Source of the DNA: Mycobacterium sp. E740
GTDB taxonomy: Bacteria; Actinomycetota; Actinomycetes; Mycobacteriales; Mycobacteriaceae
NCBI RefSeq assembly: GCF_001672895.1
Contig: NZ_LZKP01000019.1
Location: 1-64,000, forward strand
Direction: 5' to 3'
Length of the DNA: 64,000 nt
In this document: positions 47,696 to 57,964 of the stretch, piece by piece
Position numbering within the stretch: the stretch's first letter is position 1
How the letters are laid out: each line of letters begins with the position of its first letter
Position numbers and translations under genes: made by a program
The notes under the pieces: generated by a model
Told to the model about the DNA's origin: nothing
Databases searched by the model: none
What the model saw: only the letters and a program-made list of their open reading frames with translations

Positions 47696-48203
47696 GCGGG
47701 TGCTCGATGCGGGCGTTGCCGTCCCAGCGACGCAGCCCGACGAAGCTGCCCGTGATCTCCGACGGTCGCCCCGCGATCCGCAGTGCTCGGTCGAGCTGAT
47801 TGCCCTGCACTCGTCGCGCGAATGTCGTGTGACCGGTCCACTGTCCGGGTGCTGAGTTCGTCATCGGTCCTGGCTGCATGTGCGGCAGAGACAGCCGGTA
47901 GACATCGGCGTGCAGCGCCAGCAATTCGGCTGTCGGGACGATCAGCCGCGTCAGGATCAGCTGCGTGCGGCCGAACACCAGTGGCGCGCCGATCCGGCAC
48001 GGCAGCGGAAACCGATCCGTCAGCGAGCGAAGCAATTCATCGACCGAAGGGTCGATCCGCTCGGCGACCGTCAAGGTGACGTGCGGGCGACTGGCCGGCG
48101 CCTGACTGCGAATTCCCGCGTCGCGCAGGTCGTCCCAGATCCGGCGGATCGCGGCCTCGGTGTCCGGATCGAAAACCAACTCGACCGAATGCACCATCGT
48201 CAC
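47688..48203 (-). CDS. 2H-phosphoesterase / 2'-5' RNA ligase-like protein, Rv1571-like
   Basis: The 171-residue protein has the two HxT motifs of the 2H superfamily: HVTLTVAER near residue 49 and HTTFARRV near 134. These enzymes open or hydrolyse 2',3'-cyclic phosphates or related nucleotides. The substrate is unknown. The GTG at 48203 overlaps the bioD stop as GTGA; an ATG at 48197 is two codons inside. It is therefore the last gene of the bioF-bioD unit, an unexpected partner for biotin synthesis. I recall Rv1571 in the same place. Confidence 0.82.
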   Translation of the reverse strand: MTMVHSVELVFDPDTEAAIRRIWDDLRDAGIRSQAPASRPHVTLTVAERIDPSVDELLRSLTDRFPLPCRIGAPLVFGRTQLILTRLIVPTAELLALHADVYRLSLPHMQPGPMTNSAPGQWTGHTTFARRVQGNQLDRALRIAGRPSEITGSFVGLRRWDGNARIEHPLS

Positions 48204-48865
48204 ACCAGGCTTGCGACCCACGCGGGGTCGAACGCCGACGCGCTCATCCGCTCGAACTCCGTCGCATCCAATGCGCCGGCACCCGCCGGCAGCACCGCCC
48301 GCACCGGCGCCAGTTCGGCGAGCGCATGCCGGTTGCCCTGCTCGGCGACCCCCGGATCAGCCGGCCACGAGCCGATCACCAACCCGGCGCATGAGAGACC
48401 TTGTGCAGCAAGGGCATCCAATGTCAGCGCGGTGTGGTTCAGCGTGCCGAGCCCGGCAGCCACGACGACCAGGACGGGCGCGGAGAGCTCGACGGCGAGG
48501 TCGCGCAACGTCATTCCGTCACCGACCTCGACGAGCAGGCCGCCGGCGCCCTCGACCAGCGCCAGTTCAGCAGCCACGTCGCGCACCGACGCCACCAGTT
48601 CGGCACGGCTCGGCAGACGCATACCGGCCCGTTCGGCGGCGGCGCGCGGCGCGAGCGGTTCGGGGTATCGCCACCCGCCGAGCAGGTGGGTCACCCCCGA
48701 GAGCCGGCCGACGTCGGCGAGGTCGTCGTCGATCGGGCTGCCGGTCTGCACAGGTTTGCACACTGCAACGTCGATACCCGCCAGGCGTGCGTGACAGGCC
48801 AAGGCCGCGGTGGCCACCGTCTTGCCGACGCCGGTGTCGGTGCCGGTGACGACGAGCGTGCTCAC
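48200..48865 (-). CDS. bioD: Dethiobiotin synthetase
   Basis: The 221-residue P-loop ATPase closes the ureido ring of dethiobiotin using CO2 and ATP. It has the N-terminal [16 protein letters not shown] loop, CKPVQTGS with the catalytic Lys, [20 protein letters not shown] and [10 protein letters not shown]. The GTG at 48865 overlaps the bioF stop (GTGA). The longer frame to 49021 is within bioF. Confidence 0.96.
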   Translation of the reverse strand: MSTLVVTGTDTGVGKTVATAALACHARLAGIDVAVCKPVQTGSPIDDDLADVGRLSGVTHLLGGWRYPEPLAPRAAAERAGMRLPSRAELVASVRDVAAELALVEGAGGLLVEVGDGMTLRDLAVELSAPVLVVVAAGLGTLNHTALTLDALAAQGLSCAGLVIGSWPADPGVAEQGNRHALAELAPVRAVLPAGAGALDATEFERMSASAFDPAWVASLV

Positions 48866-50010
48866 CGGCGCGCGTTGCTGAGCACGTCGGTGAGAACCTC
48901 GCGCGCCAGTGACATCTCGTCGCCGGTCAGCGACGCCCGCGCGGTGAGCCGCAGCCTCGACGTCCCCGCGGGCACTGTCGGCGGCCGGAAGCAGCCGACC
49001 CGCACACCCCGGTCCAGACACGCCACCGCCGCGCCGAGCGCCACTTCAGGATCGCCGAGAACCACCGAAACCACCGCAGACTCCGGTCGGTGCGACACCG
49101 AACAGATCGAGGCCAACTCCGCGGCGTGGTCCAGCACCGCCCGAGCACGCCACGGTTCGGCGATCAGCACATCGAGCGCCGCCCACGCCGCCCCGACCGC
49201 GGCGGGTGCGAGTCCGGTGTCGAAGATGAACGGCCGCGCGGCATCGATCAGGTGGTCGCGCACCGCGGTCGGACCCAGCACCACGCCGCCCTGGCTGCCG
49301 AGCGCCTTGGACAGCGTCGTGGTCATCACGACGTCGGGCGCTCCGGCGAGGCCGATCTCATGCAGCAGGCCGCGGCCACCGGCACCGCGCACACCGAGAC
49401 CGTGGGCCTCGTCGACGAGCAGCAGCGCGCCGTGCCGTCGGCACACGTCGTGCAGAGCGTGCAGCGGGGCCAGATCCCCGTCGGCGGAGAACACCGAGTC
49501 GGTCAACACCAGCGCGCGTTCCTCGGAGCGGGCCGCCAGGGCGGCCTCGACCGCGGCGACATCCCGGTGCGGCGCGACGACGACCCGGGCGCGCGACAGC
49601 CGGCAGGCGTCGACCAGCGAGGCGTGCGTCAGCGCGTCGGAGACCAGCAGTGAACCTGCGCCCGACAGGGCGACGACCGCCCCGAGGTTGGCGGTGTAGC
49701 CCGAGGAGAACACCAACGCCGACTCGGCGCCGACGAATCCGGCCAAGGCGCGTTCGAAGCCCTCGTGCAGTTCGGTGTTGCCCGTGACAAGGCGTGATCC
49801 CGTCGATCCCGCACCCCAGGTGCGCAGCGCCTGCACGCCGCCGTCGATCACGGCGGGATGCTGCGAGAGGCCCAGGTAATCGTTGGATGCGAGATCGAGT
49901 TCAGCGCCGACGGGCGGACGGGCGCGCAGGGACCGGCGCAGACCGTCGGCGCGCCGCTGCTGCTCGACGTCATCGAGCCACGACAGCGGCGAAAGACCGG
50001 CGCGCGTCAA
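48862..50010 (-). CDS. bioF: 8-amino-7-oxononanoate synthase
   Basis: The 382-residue PLP enzyme condenses pimeloyl-thioester with alanine. Features are [65 protein letters not shown], and the PLP lysine in [13 protein letters not shown]. The start appears to be a TTG at 50010, preceded by AAAGGGG; no ATG or GTG is available near the conserved N-terminus. A BioQ box and hairpin lie in the 52 bp upstream. Confidence 0.94.
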   Translation of the reverse strand: MTRAGLSPLSWLDDVEQQRRADGLRRSLRARPPVGAELDLASNDYLGLSQHPAVIDGGVQALRTWGAGSTGSRLVTGNTELHEGFERALAGFVGAESALVFSSGYTANLGAVVALSGAGSLLVSDALTHASLVDACRLSRARVVVAPHRDVAAVEAALAARSEERALVLTDSVFSADGDLAPLHALHDVCRRHGALLLVDEAHGLGVRGAGGRGLLHEIGLAGAPDVVMTTTLSKALGSQGGVVLGPTAVRDHLIDAARPFIFDTGLAPAAVGAAWAALDVLIAEPWRARAVLDHAAELASICSVSHRPESAVVSVVLGDPEVALGAAVACLDRGVRVGCFRPPTVPAGTSRLRLTARASLTGDEMSLAREVLTDVLSNARR

Positions 50011-50035
50011 GAGGGCCCCTTTGAAAATTGAACAC

Positions 50036-50049
50036 GTCGGCGAGCCGAC
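50036..50049 (-). other. Small hairpin in the bioF leader
   Basis: On the minus strand GTCGGCTCGCCGAC can fold into a 5-bp stem with a CTCG loop (6 bp if the loop is only 2 nt). It falls in the approximately 45-nt leader expected for bioF, or just 3' of bioA. It has no T-tract, so an intrinsic terminator is unlikely. Confidence 0.3.
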
Positions 50050-50052
50050 AAT

Positions 50053-50065
50053 TGAACACCGTTCA
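50053..50065. promoter_or_regulatory. BioQ box between bioA and bioF
   Basis: TGAACACCGTTCA on the plus strand is TGAACGGTGTTCA on the minus strand, identical to the box at bioB. It begins at the bioA stop codon and is preceded by TAACCT (50070 to 50065), a -10 element for bioF. The element is encoded by the last codons of bioA. A degenerate half site (TGAACACG) lies 20 bp further on. Confidence 0.82.
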
Positions 50066-51346
50066 GGTTAACGCACGCGCGACCGCGACCATGCCGGCGG
50101 TGATCTGGTCGACCTCGTCGGGTGTGCAGATATAGGGCGGCATCGCGTAGACGAGGTTGCGGAACGGCCGCAGCCAGATGCCGTGCTCCAGCGCAACCGG
50201 CGTCGCCACCCGCAGATCCACCGCCCGGTCCATCTCGATGACCCCGATCGCGCCGAGCACCCGCACATCGGCCACTCCGGGCACTCCCGCGGCAGCGGCC
50301 AACCCGTCGCGCAGTCCCGCCTCGATCCCCCGCACCGACGCTCGCCAGTCGTGTGCGAGCAGCACCTCGACCGACGCCACCCCGACCGCGCACGCCAGCG
50401 CGTTGGCCATGAACGTCGGGCCGTGCATGAGGGCGCCCGGCTCGTTCGAGCTGATCGTGTCCGCGATCCCGCGCGAGCACAGGGTGGCCGCCAGCGTGAT
50501 GTAGCCGCCGGTGAGCGCCTTGCCGACACACATGATGTCCGGGCTGACGCCCGCGTGGTCGGCTGCGAAGAGCTCACCGGTGCGCCCGAACCCGGTGGCG
50601 ATCTCGTCGAAGATCAGCAGGACGTCGTGGCGAGAGCAGATGTCGCGCAGCTCGGCGAGGTAACGCGGCTCGTGAAATCTCATCCCGCCGGCACCCTGCA
50701 CCACGGGCTCGACGATCACCGCGGCGAGTTCGTCGGCGTGCTCGGCCAACTGGGTCTCGAACGCCGTGACGTAGTCCGGGTCGTAGGCCGTCGGCACCGG
50801 CGGTGCGAACTCCTGGCGCGCCAGCACGTCGGTCCACAACTCATGCATCCCACCGTCGGGGTCGCACACGCTCATCGGTGTGAACGTGTCGCCGTGGTAG
50901 CCACCGCGCCACGTCATCAGCCGGTGCTTGGCGCCGCGGCCCAGGCTGCGCCAGTACTGCAGCGCCATCTTGACGGCGACCTCCACCGACACCGAGCCCG
51001 AGTCGCTGAAGAACACGGTGTCGAGCCCCTCGGGGGTGATCTCGACGAGCAGCTGCGCCAGCCGCGCGGCCGGCTCGTGCGTCAGCCCGCCGAACATGAC
51101 GTGGTTCATGACTGCGAGCTGGTCGGCGATCGCCGCGTCCAGCACCGGATGACCGTGCCCGTGGATCGCGGTCCACCACGACGCCATCGCGTCGAGAACC
51201 ACCAGCTCACGACCGTCGTGGTGCAGGGTCAGCCAGGCTCCGCGGGCGCCGACCGCGACAACCGGAGCCAGGGCTTCGGCCCCGATGGTGCTGTAGGGAT
51301 GCCAGACGTGGGCGGCGTCGACCGCGCTGATCTCGGCGGGCGTCAT
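50063..51346 (-). CDS. bioA: Adenosylmethionine-8-amino-7-oxononanoate aminotransferase
   Basis: The 427-residue class III PLP aminotransferase converts KAPA to DAPA with SAM as amino donor. Motifs: [80 protein letters not shown], and the PLP lysine in [19 protein letters not shown] 51346 has GAAGG 8 nt upstream. It diverges from the acyltransferase gene over 32 bp with overlapping -10 elements. No BioQ box precedes it. Confidence 0.96.
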   Translation of the reverse strand: MTPAEISAVDAAHVWHPYSTIGAEALAPVVAVGARGAWLTLHHDGRELVVLDAMASWWTAIHGHGHPVLDAAIADQLAVMNHVMFGGLTHEPAARLAQLLVEITPEGLDTVFFSDSGSVSVEVAVKMALQYWRSLGRGAKHRLMTWRGGYHGDTFTPMSVCDPDGGMHELWTDVLARQEFAPPVPTAYDPDYVTAFETQLAEHADELAAVIVEPVVQGAGGMRFHEPRYLAELRDICSRHDVLLIFDEIATGFGRTGELFAADHAGVSPDIMCVGKALTGGYITLAATLCSRGIADTISSNEPGALMHGPTFMANALACAVGVASVEVLLAHDWRASVRGIEAGLRDGLAAAAGVPGVADVRVLGAIGVIEMDRAVDLRVATPVALEHGIWLRPFRNLVYAMPPYICTPDEVDQITAGMVAVARALT

Positions 51347-51361
51347 GGCTGGCACCTTCGG

Positions 51362-51368
51362 TAGATTA
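51362..51368. promoter_or_regulatory. Overlapping divergent -10 elements of bioA and the acyltransferase gene
   Basis: The plus strand reads TAGATT (51362-51367) and the minus strand TAATCT (51368 to 51363); both fit TANNNT and share five base pairs. Starts would be near 51374 (plus, about 5 nt before ATG) and near 51356 (minus, leaving a leader of about 10 nt with GAAGG). Confidence 0.4.
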
Positions 51369-51378
51369 TCCGTCGACC

Positions 51379-53550
51379 ATGATGACCCTCGCTCCTCCCC
51401 GGCCGGCACCCGTCACCGGCCCGGGACCCTCGGTGCGCGCCGCGACAGCGTCGAGCAGTCGCCGCGCATCGGCGTCATACCGGCTCGATCTCGACGGTTT
51501 GCGCGGTGTGGCGATCGCCCTGGTCGCGTTGTTCCACGTGTGGTTCGGCCGGGTGTCCGGAGGCGTCGACGTGTTCCTGGCGCTGTCCGGCTTCTTCTTC
51601 GGCGGCCGGCTGCTGCGCACCGCGATGACGCCGGGCGCCTCGCTCTCGCCGACGCCGGAGGTGACCCGGCTGATCCGCCGCTTGTTGCCGGCGCTGGTGG
51701 TGGTGCTGGCGGCGTCGGCGGTGTTGACCATCCTCATTCAGCCGCAAACCCGTTGGGAGACCTTCGCCGATCAGAGCCTGGCCAGCCTCGGGTACTTCCA
51801 GAACTGGGAGCTCGCCAGCTCCGCTTCGAACTATCTGCGCGCAGGCGAGGCGGTGAGCCCGCTGCAGCACATCTGGTCGATGTCGGTACAGGGCCAGTTC
51901 TACATCGGCTTTCTCGCGGTGATCTTCCTGTCCGCCTTGCTGTTCCGGCGCATCTTTCGCAGGCACATGCGGCTGGCGTTCGTGGTGCTGCTCACCGCGC
52001 TGACGATCGCGTCGTTCGTATACGCGATCTTCGCGCACGACACCGACCAGGCCACCGCGTACTACAACAGCTTCGCCAGAGCCTGGGAGTTGCTGCTCGG
52101 CGCGCTGATCGGCGCGCTCGTACCGCACCTGCGCTGGCCGATGTGGCTGCGGACGACGGCCGCGGTCGTCGCGCTGGCCGCGATCCTGGCGTGCGGGGCG
52201 GTGATCGACGGCGTCAAGGCGTTCCCCGGCCCGTGGGCGCTGGTTCCGGTCGGCGCCACCATGCTGTTCATCCTGTCGGCGGCGAACCGGGTGGCCGACC
52301 CGCACACCGACGGCCGGATGCCCCTGCCCAACCGCCTGCTGGCGACGGCGCCGTTCGTGTCGCTCGGCGCGATGGCCTACTCGCTGTACCTCTGGCACTG
52401 GCCGCTGCTGATCTTCTGGCTGTCCTACAGCGGACACGCCCGCGCCACCTTCCTCGAGGGCGCGGTGGTGCTGCTGGTCTCCGGCGTGCTGGCGTGGCTG
52501 ACGACCAGATACGTCGAGAACCCGCTGCGGTACCGGTCCGCGCCGGCGCCGGTCGCGGTAGCGCCGCGCAGGCGGCGCAGGCCGACGGTCGTGCTCGGTT
52601 CGGTGGTCGCACTGTTGGGCGTCGCACTGACCGTGACGTCGTTCACATGGCGCGAGCACGTGCTCGTTCAGCGCACCAATGGTGAAGAGCTGCTTGCGCT
52701 TTCGCCACAGGACTACCCGGGTGCTGCGGCGCTGCTGGCCAGGGCGAGAGTGCCGAAGCTGCCGATGCGCCCGACGGTGCTCGAGGCCAAGAACGACCTG
52801 CCCGAGACCACCGAAGACGGCTGCATCAGCGACTTCGACAACGTCGACGTGATCAACTGCGCCTACGGCGACACGAACGCCAAACGCACGATCGCGCTGG
52901 CCGGCGGCTCACACGCCGAGCACTGGATCACCGCGCTGGACCTGCTGGGCAGGCAGCACCACTTCAAGGTGGTCACCTACCTGAAGATGGGCTGCCCGCT
53001 GACCACCGAGAAAGTGCCGCTGGTGATGGGCGACAACCGCCCGTACCCGAAGTGCCACGAGTGGAACGAGCAGGTGATGAAGAAGATCATCGCGGACCAC
53101 CCGGACTACGTCTTCACCACATCGACGCGACCGTGGAACATCAGACCCGGCGACGTCATGCCGGGAACGTATATCGGCATCTGGCAGGAGTTGTCGGACA
53201 ACAACATCCCGGTGCTGGCCATGCGTGACACGCCGTGGCTGGTCCGCAACGGCAAGCCGTTCTTCGCCGCGGACTGCCTCGCCGGCGGTGGCGACCCGAT
53301 CTCCTGCGGAACGAAACGATCCGACGTACTGTCGGAGCACAATCCCACGCTGGATTTCGTCAAGCGGTTCCCAGGGCTCAAACCGCTCGACATGAGTGAT
53401 GCGGTGTGCCGCAAGGACATCTGCCGGGCAGTGGAGGGGAACGTGTTGCTCTACCACGACGCTCATCACATCTCGAAGACGTACATGCGCACCATGGCAC
53501 CGGAACTCGGTCGCCAGATCGCGGCCGCCACCGGCTGGTGGGTTGGCTGA
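51379..53550 (+). CDS. Acyltransferase-3 membrane protein with C-terminal SGNH domain, Rv1565c-like
   Basis: The 723-residue OafA/YrhL-type protein has an N-terminal acyltransferase-3 domain with ten or eleven helices (starting [20 protein letters not shown], with the conserved [19 protein letters not shown] and [14 protein letters not shown]). An eleventh helix leads to an extracytoplasmic SGNH-like domain ([12 protein letters not shown] near residue 507, and [11 protein letters not shown] near the end with the likely Asp and His). Such proteins move acyl groups, usually acetyl or succinyl, onto surface glycans. The acceptor here is unknown. ATG 51379 or 51382 can serve. The TGA overlaps the treX ATG. 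Confidence 0.9.
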   Translation: MMTLAPPRPAPVTGPGPSVRAATASSSRRASASYRLDLDGLRGVAIALVALFHVWFGRVSGGVDVFLALSGFFFGGRLLRTAMTPGASLSPTPEVTRLIRRLLPALVVVLAASAVLTILIQPQTRWETFADQSLASLGYFQNWELASSASNYLRAGEAVSPLQHIWSMSVQGQFYIGFLAVIFLSALLFRRIFRRHMRLAFVVLLTALTIASFVYAIFAHDTDQATAYYNSFARAWELLLGALIGALVPHLRWPMWLRTTAAVVALAAILACGAVIDGVKAFPGPWALVPVGATMLFILSAANRVADPHTDGRMPLPNRLLATAPFVSLGAMAYSLYLWHWPLLIFWLSYSGHARATFLEGAVVLLVSGVLAWLTTRYVENPLRYRSAPAPVAVAPRRRRRPTVVLGSVVALLGVALTVTSFTWREHVLVQRTNGEELLALSPQDYPGAAALLARARVPKLPMRPTVLEAKNDLPETTEDGCISDFDNVDVINCAYGDTNAKRTIALAGGSHAEHWITALDLLGRQHHFKVVTYLKMGCPLTTEKVPLVMGDNRPYPKCHEWNEQVMKKIIADHPDYVFTTSTRPWNIRPGDVMPGTYIGIWQELSDNNIPVLAMRDTPWLVRNGKPFFAADCLAGGGDPISCGTKRSDVLSEHNPTLDFVKRFPGLKPLDMSDAVCRKDICRAVEGNVLLYHDAHHISKTYMRTMAPELGRQIAAATGWWVG

Positions 53551-55670
53551 TGATCTGGCCGGGAACGGCTTATCCCCTCGGCGCCACCTACGACGGCGCG
53601 GGCACGAACTTCTCGGTGTTCTCGGAGGTCGCCGATCGCGTCGAGCTGTGCCTGATCGGCAAGGATGGCAGCGAACAGCGCGTCAACCTCGAGGAGGTCG
53701 ACGGCTACGTCTGGCACTGCTATCTGCCCACGGTCACCCCGGGTCAGCGTTACGGCTTCCGCGTGCACGGACCCTGGGATCCGGCGGCCGGGCACCGGTG
53801 CGATTCGAGCAAGCTGCTCCTCGACCCGTACGGCAAGTCGTTCCACGGCGATTTCGATTTCTCGCAGGCGCTGTACTCCTACGACCTCGAGGCCGACGAC
53901 CCCGCCACCGGGGGCACCCCGCCGCGCGTCGACTCGCTGGGCCACACCATGACCAGCGTCGTCATCAACCCGTACTTCGACTGGGCGACCGACCGGGCGC
54001 CGCGCACGCCCTATCACGAGACGGTCATCTACGAGGCGCACGTCAAGGGGTTGACGCAGCGCCACCCCGGCATCCCCGACGAGTTGCGCGGCACCTACGC
54101 CGGGATCGGCCACCCGGCGATCATCGACCACCTCAAGTCGCTGAACGTGACGGCGATCGAGTTGATGCCCGTGCACCAGTTCCTGCATGACCACCGGCTG
54201 CTCGACCTCGGGCTGCGAAACTATTGGGGCTACAACACTTTCGGCTTCTTCGCGCCGCACTACCAGTACGCGGCCAACAGATATGCCGGCGGCGCGGTCG
54301 CAGAATTCAAGACGATGGTGCGGTCCTTCCACGAGGCCGGCATCGAGGTCATCCTCGACGTCGTCTACAACCACACCGCCGAAGGCAACCACCTCGGGCC
54401 GACGCTGAACTTCCGCGGCATCGACAACGCCGCCTACTACCGTCTGCTCGACGGCGATCTTCGGCTGTACAAGGACTTCACCGGTACCGGCAACAGTCTC
54501 AACGCCCGCCATCCGCACACCCTGCAGCTGATCATGGATTCGCTGCGCTACTGGGTGATCGACATGCACGTCGACGGCTTCCGTTTCGACCTTGCCGCCA
54601 CGCTGGCCCGCGAGTTCTACGACGTGGACCGCTTGAGCGCGTTCTTCGACCTGGTGCAACAGGACCCGGTGGTCAGCCAGGTGAAGCTGATCGCCGAACC
54701 CTGGGACGTCGGCGAAGGCGGTTATCAGGTCGGCAATTTCCCAGGTTTGTGGACGGAGTGGAACGGGAAGTATCGCGACACTGTGCGTGATTACTGGCGG
54801 GGCGAGCCCGCAACCCTCGGCGAGTTCGCATCGCGGCTGACCGGTTCCTCCGACCTCTACGAGGCCACCGGTCGCCGGCCGTCTGCGAGCATCAACTTCG
54901 TCACCTGCCACGACGGCTTCACGTTGAACGACCTCGTGTCCTACAACGAGAAGCACAACGAGGCCAACGGTGAGGACAACCGCGACGGGGAAAGCCACAA
55001 CCGGTCCTGGAACTGCGGTGTCGAGGGCCCCACCGACGATCAGCAGATCCTGGCGTTGCGAGGCAGGCAGATGCGCAACATCATCGGCACGCTGATGGTG
55101 TCGCAGGGCACGCCGATGATCTCGCACGGCGACGAGATCGGCCGCAGTCAGCAAGGCAACAACAACGTCTACTGCCAGGACTCCGAGCTCTCCTGGGTGG
55201 ACTGGTCGTTGTGCGAGAAGAACGCCGACCTGCTCGAGTTCACCCGCAAGGTCAGCGCGCTGCGCGCGGCGCATCCGGTGTTCCGCAGGCGACGGTTCTT
55301 CGAAGGCAAGCCGATCCGCAGCGGAGACCAGGTTCGCGACATCGCATGGTTGACCCCCGCCGGGGAGGAGATGACGCTGCAGGACTGGGGCACCGGCCTG
55401 GGCAAGTCCGTGGCGGTGTTCCTGAACGGAGACGCCATCGCCGCGCCGAACGAACGCGGGGAACGGGTCGTCGACGACTCATTCCTGTTGTGCTTCAACG
55501 CAGACGACCATTCGCGGGACTTCGTCACCCCGACGAGCAGCTACGCCAACGAGTGGACCGCGGCCCTGGACACCGCCGATGCCACGGGATCGACCGAACT
55601 GGTCGCCAAGGCAGGTGAGAAGATCACGCTGCCCGCGCGTTCTCTCCTGGTCATGCGTAAGACGGCCTGA
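53550..55670 (+). CDS. treX: Glycogen debranching enzyme TreX
   Basis: The 706-residue GH13 enzyme hydrolyses alpha-1,6 branches of glycogen. It has an N-terminal CBM48-like domain (GATYDGAGTNFSVFSEVADR) and catalytic residues in VDGFRFDLAATL (Asp), KLIAEPWDVGEGGYQ (Glu) and FVTCHDGFTLNDLVSYN (Asp). ATG 53550 overlaps the preceding stop (TGATG). treY follows after 5 bp. With TreY and TreZ it feeds trehalose production from glycogen. Confidence 0.96.
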   Translation: MIWPGTAYPLGATYDGAGTNFSVFSEVADRVELCLIGKDGSEQRVNLEEVDGYVWHCYLPTVTPGQRYGFRVHGPWDPAAGHRCDSSKLLLDPYGKSFHGDFDFSQALYSYDLEADDPATGGTPPRVDSLGHTMTSVVINPYFDWATDRAPRTPYHETVIYEAHVKGLTQRHPGIPDELRGTYAGIGHPAIIDHLKSLNVTAIELMPVHQFLHDHRLLDLGLRNYWGYNTFGFFAPHYQYAANRYAGGAVAEFKTMVRSFHEAGIEVILDVVYNHTAEGNHLGPTLNFRGIDNAAYYRLLDGDLRLYKDFTGTGNSLNARHPHTLQLIMDSLRYWVIDMHVDGFRFDLAATLAREFYDVDRLSAFFDLVQQDPVVSQVKLIAEPWDVGEGGYQVGNFPGLWTEWNGKYRDTVRDYWRGEPATLGEFASRLTGSSDLYEATGRRPSASINFVTCHDGFTLNDLVSYNEKHNEANGEDNRDGESHNRSWNCGVEGPTDDQQILALRGRQMRNIIGTLMVSQGTPMISHGDEIGRSQQGNNNVYCQDSELSWVDWSLCEKNADLLEFTRKVSALRAAHPVFRRRRFFEGKPIRSGDQVRDIAWLTPAGEEMTLQDWGTGLGKSVAVFLNGDAIAAPNERGERVVDDSFLLCFNADDHSRDFVTPTSSYANEWTAALDTADATGSTELVAKAGEKITLPARSLLVMRKTA

Positions 55671-55675
55671 GCGCA

Positions 55676-57964
55676 ATGCCACTCACCTCCACATACCGCC
55701 TCCAAATGCGCGGTGACGCTTTCACTTTCGCCGACGCCGAACAACTGCTCGACTACTTCGCCGCGCTGGGGGTGTCGCACCTCTACCTGTCGCCGATCCT
55801 CACCGCCGCCGAGGGTTCCACCCACGGCTACGACGTCACCGACCCGACAACGGTGTCCGCCGAACTCGGTGGCGCCGAGGGCTTCGCCCGGTTGTCGCGG
55901 GCCGCTCGCGAGAGGAAAATCGGCCTCATTGTTGACATCGTGCCCAACCATGTGGGCGTGGAGACACCGCGACACAACCCCTGGTGGTGGGACGTCCTCA
56001 AGCACGGCCGCTCCTCGGCGTATGCGTCCTTTTTTGATATCGACTGGGATCTCGACGGCGGGCGCGTGGTGCTGCCGGTGCTCGGGTCCGACGACGACGC
56101 GAACGCTCTCGAAGTCGACGACAGCGGGGACGAGCCGATGCTGCGCCTCGGCGACCTCGCCTACCCGATCGCACCCGGCACCGGCGACGGCAGCGGCCCG
56201 CAGGTGCACGACCGGCAGCACTATCACCTGATCGGCTGGCGCAACGGAATCTGCGGTTACCGCCGGTTCTTCTCGATCACCTCGCTGGCCGGACTGCGTC
56301 AGGAGGACCGCGTTGTCTTCGACGCCACCCACGTCGAGGTCAAGCGCTGGTTCGACGAGGGATTGGTCGACGGCGTGCGCATCGACCACCCGGACGGGCT
56401 GTCGGATCCGGCCGGCTACCTGAGGTGGCTGCGCGAACTGACGGGACCGGACGCGTGGATCGTCATCGAGAAGATCCTGGCCACCGACGAGCCGTTGGAG
56501 CCGACCCTGCCCGTTGCCGGCACCACCGGCTACGACGCGATGCGGGAGATTGGCGGTGTGTTCATCGACCCCACGGGTGAGCCGGCGCTGACGAACCTGT
56601 TCGACTCCACCGGCGCGACATACAGCGCGATGCCGGAGATGGCCCGGAGCCTCAAAGCCGCCGCGGTGACCGACACCCTGCGCAGCGAGTCAGCCCGGCT
56701 GCGCCGCACCATCGTGGGCGTCACCGGCACCGACCACGAAGACCTACCCGCCGCGCTCGCCGCACTTCTCAGCCGCATCGACGTCTACCGGTCGGACTAC
56801 CGGTCGCTGTCGGCGGTGCTGCCGACGGCGCTGGCCGAAACCACCTCGGCCCGACCGGAACTCGCGGCGCCGCTGGCGCTGCTCGCCACGGCGCTGGCGA
56901 AAAGCCCCGAAGCCGAGGTGCGGCTGCAACAGCTGTGCGGTGCGGCGACGGCGAAGTCCATGGAGGACTGCCTGTTCTACCGCGACGCGAGGCTGGTCTC
57001 GCTCAACGAGGTGGGCGCCGAACCACACCTCTTCGGCGTCAGCGTCGCGGAGTTCCACCGGCGTGCCGCGGTGCGCGCACAGCTGTGGCCGACCGCGATG
57101 GTCGCGCTGACCACCCACGACACGAAGCGCGGCGAGGACGTGCGCGCCCGCATCGGGCTGCTGTCACAGGTGCCGTCGCTGTGGGCCGAGCTGATCGGCA
57201 AGTGGACGTTGGCCGCGCCACCACCGGATGCGAGCACCGGACTTTTCCTGTGGCAGAACGTGTTCGGTGTATGGCCTGTGGACGGCGAGATCACCGACGA
57301 CCTTCGCCGGCGAGTACATGCCTACGCCGAGAAGGCGATCCGCGAAGCAGCGGTGCACACGACGTGGAACGACCCGGACGAGGATTTCGAGGCAGCGGTG
57401 CATGCCTGGCTCGACGCCGTCTTCGACGGGCCGGTGGCCGCCGAGATGACCTCGCTGGTGGCCCGGCTCGACTTGCATGCCCGCAGCGACGCCCTCGGCC
57501 AGAAACTGTTGTCGCTCACCGTTCCCGGTGTGCCCGACATCTACCAGGGCACCGAACTGTGGGAGGACAGCCTCGTCGACCCGGACAACCGCAGACCCGT
57601 CGACTACTCCGCGCGACGCCAAGCGCTGGACGCGTTGCGACATCCGAAGGTGCGCGTGGTGAGCGCCGCACTGGCACTACGGCGGGACCGAGCGGCCGCG
57701 TTCGACGGTGGCTACACGCCGGTGCTGGCCGAGGGACCCGCAGCCGAGCACCTGCTGGCGTTCCTGCGCGGCGACGAGGTGCTGACCGCGGTCACCCGGC
57801 ACTCGGTGCGCCTGTCCGAAAGCGGCTGGGGCGACACAGCTTTGACTCTGCCTCCGGGCGTGTGGACGGACCGGATCAGCGGCGGCAGGCACAGCGGCAG
57901 CGTGCTGGTCGCGGAGTTGTTCACCGAGCTGCCGGTCGCGCTGCTGGAGCGAACAGATGACTGA
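55676..57964 (+). CDS. treY: Maltooligosyltrehalose synthase TreY
   Basis: The 762-residue GH13 isomerase converts the reducing-end alpha-1,4 link of maltooligosaccharides to an alpha,alpha-1,1 link. It starts STYRLQM and has VDIVPNHVGV. The catalytic residues are in DGVRIDHPDGLSDP (Asp), WIVIEKILATDE (Glu) and ALTTHDTKRGEDVRARI (Asp), and PGVPDIYQGTELWEDSLVDP follows. It overlaps treZ by 8 bp. Confidence 0.96.
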   Translation: MPLTSTYRLQMRGDAFTFADAEQLLDYFAALGVSHLYLSPILTAAEGSTHGYDVTDPTTVSAELGGAEGFARLSRAARERKIGLIVDIVPNHVGVETPRHNPWWWDVLKHGRSSAYASFFDIDWDLDGGRVVLPVLGSDDDANALEVDDSGDEPMLRLGDLAYPIAPGTGDGSGPQVHDRQHYHLIGWRNGICGYRRFFSITSLAGLRQEDRVVFDATHVEVKRWFDEGLVDGVRIDHPDGLSDPAGYLRWLRELTGPDAWIVIEKILATDEPLEPTLPVAGTTGYDAMREIGGVFIDPTGEPALTNLFDSTGATYSAMPEMARSLKAAAVTDTLRSESARLRRTIVGVTGTDHEDLPAALAALLSRIDVYRSDYRSLSAVLPTALAETTSARPELAAPLALLATALAKSPEAEVRLQQLCGAATAKSMEDCLFYRDARLVSLNEVGAEPHLFGVSVAEFHRRAAVRAQLWPTAMVALTTHDTKRGEDVRARIGLLSQVPSLWAELIGKWTLAAPPPDASTGLFLWQNVFGVWPVDGEITDDLRRRVHAYAEKAIREAAVHTTWNDPDEDFEAAVHAWLDAVFDGPVAAEMTSLVARLDLHARSDALGQKLLSLTVPGVPDIYQGTELWEDSLVDPDNRRPVDYSARRQALDALRHPKVRVVSAALALRRDRAAAFDGGYTPVLAEGPAAEHLLAFLRGDEVLTAVTRHSVRLSESGWGDTALTLPPGVWTDRISGGRHSGSVLVAELFTELPVALLERTDD

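Noticed and set aside
48866-49021. Longer bioD start inside bioF
   Set aside because: The conserved GTDTGVGKT loop starts just after GTG 48865, which forms the usual GTGA overlap. The extension overlaps bioF coding sequence.
53466-55274. Minus-strand frame of 602 codons opposite treX
   Set aside because: It covers the catalytic region of treX with no recognisable domain, so it is a shadow frame.
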